Source: JAENVU01 sp031430375
GTDB taxonomy: Bacteria > Actinomycetota > Acidimicrobiia > IMCC26256 > JAENVU01
DNA: 5,364 nucleotides
Assembly (NCBI GenBank): GCA_031430375.1
Contig: JANPBJ010000053.1
Coordinates: forward strand, 1 to 5,364
Reading direction: 5' to 3'
Below the pieces are notes generated by a model. That model searched no databases. It saw only the letters and a list, made by a program, of their open reading frames with translations, and was not told the origin of the DNA. Position 1 is the stretch's first letter; every line of letters starts with the position of its first letter. Positions 1 through 4,852 of this stretch are shown here, in pieces. Position numbers and translations under genes: made by a program.

Positions 1-713
1 ATCAGGAGCGCGGCGTGGCCCAACTCGTGGATGAACACCAACACCAAATTCGAGGCGAACAAGACCGCGAACCCGAGACCGACCGACTGTGGGGTGAACT
101 CGAACCGTTCCTGTGATGCGACGACCCCGAACGCGACGAACCCGCCGACCGCCACCACTGCCGCGACGATCATCCCGGGCCGCGTGAACAAGAAGCGCAG
201 ACCGTGGTGGTGCAACCAGAGCGTGAGACGTTCTGCGCCGGACCATTCGACGGTCAACGACTTCGCGAATCTCGCCCACCGTGCACCCAGACCAGCCGGC
301 GTCAACGCGCGGGTGAGCGCCGCGTCGACATCGGCCGGTGTTTCGATGAGGAACCCGCCCGTGGCCAACGAGCGGACCAACTCGGTGACCGCACCGACAT
401 CCAACTCGCCCGCGGCGCGGAGATGCTCCACCACGATCTCGGTCGTGGTGCGGGTCCCGTCCATCAAGGGCAACAGCGCCGCCTCACCCGATTCGAGGCG
501 GTAGTAGACGAGGTCGCGGGAGTTCGCGATCATCACCGCACCGTCACCGCCGCCACGGACCTCGACCGACCGGGACTCGACCCAATCCCCCAACTCCGGC
601 CGCCATCCGCCCGGATCCGCCCGAGCCGCGACCGCCGCCCACACATCCACCGCGGATGCCGACGGGCACGCGATCGCCTCCGCCGTCGCTGCCCACATGC
701 CTACGGTCACCAC
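1..713 (-). CDS. M50-family membrane zinc metalloprotease with PqqD-like N-terminal domain (partial, N-terminal part)
   Basis: Reading the minus strand from GTG 713-711 gives about 237 codons with no stop, running off the left edge. Residues about 62-124 look PqqD-like: VYYRLESGE, then LMDGTRTTTEIV (D85-G86), then a helical stretch. Such domains bind peptides in RiPP systems. Residues about 168-199 hold LHHHGLRFLF followed by a first membrane helix (181-199). A second hydrophobic helix at 208-236 carries FIHELGHAAL, with HELGH at 229-233 encoded by 15-29. This is the zinc-binding HExxH of site-2-protease-type M50 enzymes, which cleave within or near the membrane. From memory, actinobacterial relatives have more membrane helices and then C-terminal cNMP-binding domains. 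The C-terminal zinc ligand and any such domains lie outside the window. Start choice: GTG 713 or GTG 710 follows GGAGG; ATG 698 is too far from it. The frame stays open upstream, so a longer protein cannot be excluded. Substrate unknown. Confidence 0.8.
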   Translation of the reverse strand, partial: MVTVGMWAATAEAIACPSASAVDVWAAVAARADPGGWRPELGDWVESRSVEVRGGGDGAVMIANSRDLVYYRLESGEAALLPLMDGTRTTTEIVVEHLRAAGELDVGAVTELVRSLATGGFLIETPADVDAALTRALTPAGLGARWARFAKSLTVEWSGAERLTLWLHHHGLRFLFTRPGMIVAAVVAVGGFVAFGVVASQERFEFTPQSVGLGFAVLFASNLVLVFIHELGHAALL

Positions 714-718
714 CGGAT

Positions 719-723
719 CCTCC
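719..723 (-). promoter_or_regulatory. Ribosome binding site of the M50 gene
   Basis: GGAGG on the minus strand lies 5 nt before GTG 713-711 and 8 nt before GTG 710-708. It supports one of these GTG codons over ATG 698-696, about 20 nt away. Confidence 0.5.
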
Positions 724-800
724 CCCGGGACACCAACTGGGCGCCACCCGGGAACCACCGAGTCCGTCTGCGGCTCTGTCACCAGCATGCAGCCGACGGG

Positions 801-902
801 CGCGCCTCGCCTTCGCCCGATCACGCGCCCAGGCTCGTCGGTCACGACCTCGACGGGTTCGCCATGAGCGCGGAGCGCCCTGCTGAAGAACCGTCGGGCT
901 TC
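801..902 (-). pseudogene. Possible DDE-transposase scrap (IS6- or IS481-like), antisense
   Basis: The minus-strand translation reads EARRFFSRALRAHGEPVEVV followed by TDEPG. In IS6 transposases the second catalytic Asp sits in a similar setting (RRFF-x-RAL, then P-x-EV-x-TD), and IS481 integrases look alike here. Nothing recognisable continues on either side, and there are no terminal repeats. It lies between the M50 start and the plus-strand cNMP fragment, overlapping the latter by only a few codons. It could be chance similarity in an open antisense frame. The stretch 714-800 holds nothing else I can identify. Confidence 0.28.
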
Positions 903-1172
903 GACGATCTCCCCGTCGAAGCCCTGAACGATCTCGCCGGACGGGTCACGCTGCACAGTGCCGCCAAGCAAGCGACGGTGATCCGCGCCGGAGACCGCGC
1001 CGACGCGTTCTACGTGGCGGTGCGCACGATCACCCCGGGCAAGGTCTTTCTCCTCGAACGCACCGAACCGACCCGCGCGGCACGAGGATCGGACCTCCAC
1101 CCTGAGCGACGCAACAAGCCCGACACCGGGGAGGCATCGGGCCTGTTGACGGTCGACGCTGAGCTGATCTAG
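864..1172 (+). pseudogene. Degenerate cyclic-nucleotide-binding (cNMP) domain fragment
   Basis: From about position 900 the plus strand encodes FDDLPVEALNDLAGRV and then VIRAGDRADAFYVAV. This matches the first half of a cNMP-binding domain (F-x-DLP-x-x-x-L, VI-x-x-GD-x-x-D-x-FYVV). Next come RTITPGK and FLLERTEPTRAA, resembling the later consensus (R-T-L-x-PG-x-x-FGE-x-x-LLE-x-x-PRTATV). About 20 residues that normally separate the halves are missing, and the FGE of the phosphate-binding cassette is absent, so it should not bind nucleotide. The ATG at 864 has no ribosome binding site and may be fortuitous. Residues after about 1110 are not recognisable, and TAG ends the frame at 1170-1172. 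In actinobacterial M50 proteins such a domain is C-terminal, so this may be an inverted piece of a relative's 3' end. A free-standing cNMP protein is the alternative. Confidence 0.58.
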
Positions 1173-1285
1173 GGGTGCAGCCTTCCCAGCGTCTTCCGAT
1201 CCGCCTTACGGCCGGTCTCTTTGGTCTGGTCGGCCTTCTTCGCCTGCTTGCTCGGGTTCTTGGGCTGGACCTTCTTGGCGGTCAT
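1169..1285 (-). CDS. Small lysine-rich protein of 38 residues, unknown function
   Basis: The gene starts at ATG 1285-1283, 7 nt after GAGGAG, and stops at TAG 1171-1169. The protein begins MTAKKVQPKNPSKQAKKADQ and ends KTLGRLHP. It has 9 Lys and 3 Arg against 3 acidic residues, no hydrophobic segment and no Cys, so it is probably disordered and strongly basic. Nearly every codon ends in G or C, and the ribosome binding site is better than any other nearby. These two facts are the case for a real gene. The opposite strand gives a membrane-like reading here, but that is only the complement of the Lys codons. I recognise no family; nucleic-acid or ribosome binding would be guesses from charge. 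Its stop codon shares the CTAG at 1169-1172 with the stop of the convergent cNMP fragment. A palindrome lies about 60 bp upstream of the start. Confidence 0.6.
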   Translation of the reverse strand: MTAKKVQPKNPSKQAKKADQTKETGRKADRKTLGRLHP

Positions 1286-1292
1286 GGTGGTG

Positions 1293-1298
1293 CTCCTC
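1293..1298 (-). promoter_or_regulatory. Ribosome binding site of the small basic gene
   Basis: GAGGAG on the minus strand, 7 nt before ATG 1285. It is near-consensus and is the main evidence for this short gene and its start. Confidence 0.6.
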
Positions 1299-1345
1299 TT
1301 TCGTCCGGTTGGTAAATCCAGTGTGAACCATCCCGCCGGCCTTGT

Positions 1346-1363
1346 CTGTCACCGTGGTGACAG
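1346..1363. promoter_or_regulatory. Perfect palindrome CTGTCACC-GT-GGTGACAG, operator candidate
   Basis: Two perfect 8-bp arms are separated by 2 bp, typical of a dimeric repressor or activator site. It lies between the minus-strand small basic gene (start 1285) and the plus-strand fragment starting at 1437, so it could serve either or both. Further half-site-like GTGACA and GTGACT copies follow at about 1380-1400. TATCAT at 1370-1375 could be a plus-strand -10 box, but I see no well-spaced -35. The cognate regulator is not in view. A short RNA hairpin is less likely because the 2-nt loop is too tight. Confidence 0.4.
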
Positions 1364-1436
1364 TAGGGATATCATTCTCGTGACATTCGCTCCGGTGACT
1401 GTCGAGGCTGGCGGAGACGGTGGGCGAGGCCGGTTC

Positions 1437-1512
1437 ATGGGCGACACGGCGAGCAACCCTGCTGGGATCGGAAGCGGGCTCTTGCCAATTTTCGAGGATC
1501 TGCCGGTCGAGA
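1437..1512 (+). pseudogene. 5' end of a possible cNMP-domain gene, cut by the IS6 element
   Basis: ATG 1437 is preceded 7 nt upstream by GAGG. The 25 codons read MGDTASNPAGIGSGLLPI then FEDLPVE. The last ten residues resemble the opening of a cNMP-binding domain (LPLF-x-DLP) and echo FDDLPVE in the fragment at 900-920. The frame runs directly into the left inverted repeat of the IS6 element at 1513. The right flank of that element does not continue the domain. The match is short, so another protein type is possible. The interval 1286-1436 otherwise holds only the palindrome and leader sequence. Confidence 0.35.
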
Positions 1513-1528
1513 GGGTCTGTTGCGTTGG
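1513..1528 (+). repeat. IS6 left terminal inverted repeat
   Basis: GGGTCTGTTGCGTTGG. Eleven consecutive bases (1517-1527) are perfectly complementary to 2133-2143, and the outer GG also matches. Confidence 0.75.
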
Positions 1529-1561
1529 CGCAAGGTCGCGACGGTCGGTGAGGGTGGCGGG

Positions 1562-2086
1562 ATGAGGCTTCGTCGTTCTCGTCCGATCTCCACCGTTCCG
1601 AGCTCGGCGTTCAAGGGCTTCGGGTTTCCGCCCGAGATCGTCGTCCTCGCCGTGCGGTGGTATCTGCGGTATGGGCTGTCGTATCGCGACGTCGAAGGGC
1701 TGCTCGGTGAGCGTGGGATCGAGGTCGACCACGTCACCATCTACCGGTGAGTCCAGCGATTCACACCGTTGCTCGCGGACGCGGCCGTTGGTTCGTCGAC
1801 GAGACCTACGTGAAGGTCGCCGGCAAATGGCGCTACGTGTACCGGGCCGTTGATCAGTACGGTCAGATCATCGACGTGCTCGTCTCGGCCCGCCGCGATC
1901 TGCGGGCTGCACAAAGGTTCTTCGCCGGAGCGATGCGCGGACTCAAACGCGACCATTCGGCGCGAGTGATCATCCGCGGTCATGCGCTGATGCAGAACCT
2001 CCGCCACGGCCACGACGAACTCGGCATCGACGCGCGCGCACCGGCGCGTCGCGCACGCGTTCACCGAACTCGCCCAAACGATTTGA
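1562..2086 (+). pseudogene. IS6-family transposase, multiply broken
   Basis: Codons from ATG 1562 give MRLRRSRPISTVPSSAFKGF, FPPEIVVLAVRWYLRYGLSY, RDVEGLL and HVTIYR, the N-terminal and helix-turn-helix region of IS6 transposases. TGA at 1748-1750 replaces the Trp expected in IYRWVQRFTPLL, and the same frame continues VQRFTPLLADAA. A small deletion and frame change near 1780 then leads to RWFVDETYVKVAGKWRYVYR. The first catalytic Asp is at 1798-1800. After LRAAQRFFAGA the sequence jumps at about 1930-1936 to MRGLKRDHSAR and GHALMQNLRHGHDELG. The segment with the second Asp and the Glu of the DDE triad is therefore gone. A last shift in the GC-alternating run at 2030-2038 leads to HRRVAHAFTELAQTI and TGA 2084-2086. 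The enzyme cannot be active. Family assignment is secure; positions of the lesions are approximate. Confidence 0.85.
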
Positions 2087-2104
2087 ACCCGAAACGGAAA
2101 GGCA

Positions 2105-2127
2105 GGTCGGTCCCGCGCGGCCCGACC
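2105..2127. other. Imperfect stem-loop near the IS6 right end
   Basis: GGTCGG (2105-2110) pairs with CCGACC (2122-2127). Two more GC pairs form inside a single mismatch, leaving a five-base CGCGC loop. It follows the transposase stop, but no T-run follows the stem, so an intrinsic terminator is only a weak possibility. Confidence 0.25.
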
Positions 2128-2131
2128 CGAA

Positions 2132-2147
2132 TCAACGCAACAGTGCC
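2132..2147 (-). repeat. IS6 right terminal inverted repeat
   Basis: On the minus strand it reads GGCACTGTTGCGTTGA, pairing with the left repeat at 1513-1528. This copy is closest to the known IS26-type end. The interval 2148-2271 to its right holds no separate gene. From 2197 it is in frame with the permease. Confidence 0.75.
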
Positions 2148-2271
2148 GTATCAGAGCCCAACAGAGCATCCTCAGGTCTCCAGACTTGCCCCGTAGTGTC
2201 GGGCCATCGACTCCGAACCGATACCTCCCGCTAAGTCGCGTTCGCTGCGACGCACACTGGGCCCGGGTCTG

Positions 2272-3549
2272 TTGGCGATGCTGGTGGTGGGCGACATCCT
2301 CGGCGCCGGGATCTACATCCTCGTGGGGGAGGTCGCCCACGACGTCGGCGGGATGGTGTGGTTGCCGTTCCTGCTCGCATTCTGTTTGGCCTTCCTCACC
2401 GCCACGTCCTACGTCGAGATGGTGAGCGCCGAGCCGCACGCAGCCGGCTCGGCCCACTACGTCGACCTCGCCTTCGGTCGCCCGCTGCTCACCTTCCTCG
2501 TCGGCTACGTGGTCGCGGCGTCGGCGGTCTCGACAGCTGCCGCGGTATCGCGTGCCGTCGGCGGGCAATACCTCGGCACCTTGTTCGAAGCCCCGGTCGC
2601 GCCCGTGGCCCTCGTGATGGTGCTGGCCCTCTCCGTGCTGACCTGGGTCGGAGTCGCCGAATCCGCACGCGCCACGGCCGTGATGACGGTCGTCGAGGTC
2701 GGCGGCCTCGTATTGGTCATTGCCGTCGGCGCACTCGGGCTGCTCGGTGGTGCAGCCGACCCGTCGCGCCTCCTCGACTCCGGCACGACTCATGCGGGAG
2801 CGTCCGGCGTCCTGGCCGCCGCGGCGCTCGCCTTCTTCGCGTACCTCGGCTTCGAGGACATCGTCCACCTCTCGGAGGAAGTCAGGGACCCGAGGCGAGC
2901 TTTCCCGCGTGCGCTGCTCGGCGGCCTCGCGGTGGTCGGCGTGCTCTACATGGGCGTCACCGTCTCGGTCGCGCTGCTCGTCGACTCCGCGCAACTCGCC
3001 GCGTCGTCGGCACCACTGCTCGAGGCACTCGAGGCAGGTTCGCTTCCGATCCCCGCCGAGGCATTCGCGGTCATCGCGATAGTGGCCGTCACCAACACCG
3101 CACTACTGGCGCTCACCACGGCGTCCCGCCAGGTCTACGGACTCGCCAGGAAAGGCTCGATACCCGCAATGTTGGGTCGAGTGGGACGGCGCCACACCCC
3201 GACCAGGGCCATCATCGGTGTCGCGGTCGTCGTCGGGGTGCTTGTCGTCACCGGCGGCGTGCGAGGTCTCGCCGATACCACCGTCGCGCTGCTGCTCGGC
3301 GTGTTCACCATGGTGAACATCACCGTGTTGGTCCTACGACGTCGTCGGCATGACAACGCCACCACGCAACCGCGGCCGTTCCGAACACCGACCGCCCTGC
3401 CCATCATCGGCGCGCTCGGCAGCGCCGTGCTCCTCGTGGACACCCTTATTGCTGGTGGCCTCGGGCTCTACATACGCCTTGGAGTGTTGTTCACCCTCGG
3501 CCTGGGCCTGTACGCGCTCACACGCCTACGACAGCGGTCGACGGGCTGA
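2272..3549 (+). CDS. APC-superfamily amino-acid permease (start uncertain)
   Basis: About 425 residues with roughly 12 hydrophobic helices, the usual size for APC-type amino acid/cation transporters in the inner membrane. The first helix carries GDILGAGIYILVG, matching the G-x-G-I-x substrate-binding break of helix 1. FFAYLGFEDIVHLSEEVRDP, followed by RRAFPRAL, is the hallmark around helix 6 and the next loop. TTASRQVYGLARKGSIPAML is the conserved cytoplasmic loop after helix 8. The C-terminus ends in basic residues. The substrate cannot be read from sequence. The given start is TTG 2272; ATG 2278 follows two codons later, and neither has a clear ribosome binding site. The frame is open back to a TAG at 2194-2196. 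The residues before TTG, RRTLGPGLL, look like authentic permease sequence, yet no ATG or GTG occurs there. The native start may have been lost by rearrangement or mutation near the IS6 end, 50 bp upstream. Otherwise the gene is undamaged. Confidence 0.85.
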   Translation: MAMLVVGDILGAGIYILVGEVAHDVGGMVWLPFLLAFCLAFLTATSYVEMVSAEPHAAGSAHYVDLAFGRPLLTFLVGYVVAASAVSTAAAVSRAVGGQYLGTLFEAPVAPVALVMVLALSVLTWVGVAESARATAVMTVVEVGGLVLVIAVGALGLLGGAADPSRLLDSGTTHAGASGVLAAAALAFFAYLGFEDIVHLSEEVRDPRRAFPRALLGGLAVVGVLYMGVTVSVALLVDSAQLAASSAPLLEALEAGSLPIPAEAFAVIAIVAVTNTALLALTTASRQVYGLARKGSIPAMLGRVGRRHTPTRAIIGVAVVVGVLVVTGGVRGLADTTVALLLGVFTMVNITVLVLRRRRHDNATTQPRPFRTPTALPIIGALGSAVLLVDTLIAGGLGLYIRLGVLFTLGLGLYALTRLRQRSTG

Positions 3550-3603
3550 GCGCACGCCGCTCACGCCGGACCGCGTCAATCACCGACCAGAATCAGCCGC
3601 AGT

Positions 3604-3720
3604 GGGCAAGGAGCCTGGGAGCCAGCCGGTCCTCGCATCCTACGGATCTGCAGGACCCGGGTGCTGCCCGCCATGCAAGACAAGTCGGGAGTCTCGCTCG
3701 ACGCCATAACTGTCCTGTCC
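3604..3720 (+). ncRNA. Candidate IS110 bridge RNA in the noncoding left end
   Basis: A nested hairpin is visible. GGGCA 3604-3608 pairs with TGCCC 3665-3669. CCGGTCCT 3626-3633 pairs with AGGACCCGG 3652-3660, with one extra C. Inside, after an internal loop (CGC opposite CTGC), ATCC 3637-3640 pairs with GGAT 3644-3647 around TAC. A weaker stem, GTCG 3684-3687 with CGAC 3699-3702, follows. IS110-group elements are known to express a bridge RNA from the noncoding region upstream of the transposase. Its internal loops pair with target and donor DNA. Position and shape fit. The exact transcript ends and the guide segments are inferred, not seen, and I could not match loop bases to element ends. 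Confidence 0.42.
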
Positions 3721-3760
3721 GCCGTCGCGGCCGGTGGGTGCTTCCAACCCGACAAGGATC

Positions 3761-3765
3761 AGGAG
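3761..3765 (+). promoter_or_regulatory. Ribosome binding site of the IS110 transposase
   Basis: AGGAG lies 9 nt before ATG 3775. It identifies this ATG as the ancestral start, although that frame now breaks within 20 bases. Confidence 0.55.
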
Positions 3766-3774
3766 CCCACCACC

Positions 3775-4281
3775 ATGCCAGAACCAGCCCCGCGATCATC
3801 GTGGGTGTCGACACCCATACCGACACGCACGCCGCGGTCGCGATCGACCAACACGGTCGACGACTCGACAGCATCGAGGTCCAAGCCAACCGGGCCGCTT
3901 ACCGGCGGCTGCTCGGTTGGGCGAATACCCACGGAACCATCGATGCCGTCGGCGTGGAAGGAACCGGTTCCTACGGGGCTGGGCTCGCCCGGTTCCTCAC
4001 CGCCGCGGACGTGACGGTGATCGAGGTTGGGCGCCCGAACCGCCAACACCGCCGCCGCTACGGCAAATCCGACCCTGCTGATGCCGAGGGCGCAGCCTGC
4101 GCGGTGCTGTCGGGCCAGGCCGCTGGCTTGCCGAAGGCACGAGACGGGATTGTCGAGTCGATCCGCACGGTGCACGTGGTGAAACGTTCCGCGATCAAGG
4201 CCCGGACTCAGGCCGCGAACCAGATGACGCGCCCGACGCCTCCACCCAATCATCCTCAAAGACCTCGCCGCCTTGACATAG
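3775..4281 (+). pseudogene. IS110-family DEDD transposase, frameshifted and internally deleted
   Basis: ATG 3775 reads MPEPAP, then one base appears missing at the CCCC run 3788-3791. The following frame gives AIIVGVDTHTDTHAAVAIDQ, VGVEGTGSYGAGLARFL and KSDPADAEGAACAVLSGQA. All four RuvC-like DEDD residues are present: D 3810-3812, E 3957-3959, D 4071-4073, D 4080-4082. It continues VKRSAIKARTQAANQM, which usually leads into the C-terminal Tnp_20 half with its catalytic serine. Here the sequence breaks at about 4225-4237 and resumes in the ATG frame as RRLHPIILKDLAALT, stop TAG 4279-4281. That looks like the protein's C-terminal end. Some 150-250 codons are therefore missing and the protein cannot recombine. 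A GTG at 3738 is in the DEDD frame but lacks support as a start. Confidence 0.75.
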
Positions 4282-4297
4282 AAGTATCAGTGCCCAC

Positions 4298-4852
4298 TCA
4301 GCACCGTGTGACCGCGTTCGTGATCTGGAGTGTGAACACGGGCCCGCCGACCCCGGTCAGCCCCAGCGCCGCTGCGAAGACTCATGGCGCTCGCCCGCAC
4401 CGGTGGAACCCAACCGAAGACGTGGTCAACGACGGCCGCGGTCAGCAGATACTGCCGGTGACGGAGTCGATGGTGAGCGACCTCGTCACGAATGACTGCA
4501 TCGAGTTGGATCGAAGGGGTGCATTGCGATGCGCGTGGCGCGCTGCGGCCAGGGCCCGGCCACTAATCACGATCGCGATCGCAGTCGTGCCGATCGCGAG
4601 TTCAACGCCGCCAAGGGGCAGCCGGTGTACGACTTCGTCGCAAAGACCGGGCAGGCCCATGGCTTCAGCCCAATGGAGGACGGCCGGAATACCCCACAAC
4701 CCGAGCCCGAGGACGACCCCGACGAAACCCAGCGTCATGGCCGCCCGTTCGACGCGGGCCAGGCGAGCAGGACCAAAGCCGTGCCGACGCTGATCGAGCC
4801 AACCCGGAAACACCAACATCATCAGACCGCCGATAATCAACACCAGCGTCAC
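4298..4852 (-). pseudogene. M56-family (BlaR1-like) membrane metalloprotease, decayed
   Basis: GTG 4852 overlaps the BlaI stop by four bases (GTGA), with GGAGGG 7 nt upstream. The first ~105 residues hold three hydrophobic helices (about 1-19, 36-61, 81-98), as in M56 proteins. After ALAAARHAHR the sequence leaves frame near 4520. The other frame resumes with IQLDAVIRDEVAHHRLRHRQ and YLLTAAVVDHVFGWVPPVR, the M56 active-site helix and its continuation. The zinc motif HExxH is DEVAH here (4473-4487), a CAC-to-GAC type change that removes the first zinc ligand. Near 4375 a further break leads to FAAALGLTGVGGPVFTLQ, a plausible last helix, ending at TGA 4300-4298. Total length is 185 codons against roughly 300 for the family. 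M56 proteases cleave the partner BlaI-type repressor after a signal; this copy should be inactive. Confidence 0.72.

Larger units (their letters stand above)
1513..2147 (+). mobile_element. Defective IS6-family insertion sequence, about 635 bp
   Basis: The ends are GGGTCTGTTGCGTTG (left) and GGCACTGTTGCGTTG (right, read on the minus strand). They match at 13 of 15 positions and fit the IS6/IS26-type GG-x-x-CTGTTGC terminus. Between them is an IS6 transposase reading on the plus strand, broken in several places. Complete members are roughly 800-900 bp, so 200 bp or more are missing. The 8 bp outside each end (GGTCGAGA and GTATCAGA) do not form a target duplication. This fits an adjacent deletion, recombination between copies, or drift. 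With intact ends it might still be mobilised in trans by a related transposase. Confidence 0.82.
3600..4290 (+). mobile_element. Defective IS110-family element (boundaries approximate)
   Basis: The element is recognised by its DEDD transposase reading and by a structured noncoding leader of about 170 bp or more before it, as in IS110-group elements. The right end should lie shortly after the transposase stop at 4281. The left end should lie somewhere in 3550-3604. IS110 elements lack long terminal inverted repeats and target duplications, so I cannot fix the ends. The transposase is about 500 bp instead of 1.0-1.2 kb, so about half the element is deleted internally. Positions 3550-3599 show nothing recognisable. 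Confidence 0.65.

Noticed and set aside
31..504. Plus-strand open frame of 157 codons
   Set aside because: It is the complement of the M50 gene, whose HELGH motif and PqqD-like region read on the minus strand. The plus reading is Thr/Asn/Pro/Arg-rich with no domain.
1221..1565. Plus-strand frame with a membrane-like N-terminus
   Set aside because: Its hydrophobic part is the antisense of the Lys-rich small gene. Only the part from 1437 onward, in this same frame, looks meaningful, and it is listed separately.
1505..2155. 8-bp target-site duplication around the IS6 element
   Set aside because: The flanking octamers GGTCGAGA and GTATCAGA agree at only 4 of 8 positions.
1476..2159. Wider IS6 boundaries using GGGCTCT at 1476 and its complement at 2153-2159
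   Set aside because: The repeats at 1513 and 2147 are longer (13 of 15) and match the IS6/IS26 end, whereas the outer pair diverges after 7 bases.
1741..2994. Minus-strand open frame of 417 codons
   Set aside because: It runs antisense to both the IS6 remnant and the permease, and is rich in Arg, Gly, His and Glu with no motif. It is a GC-rich shadow.
2358..3353. Plus-strand frame of 331 codons inside the permease
   Set aside because: Arg-rich out-of-frame reading of the permease, which has clear APC motifs in the other frame.
3759..4259. Minus-strand frame of 166 codons
   Set aside because: Complement of the IS110 DEDD transposase. It shows no domain of its own.
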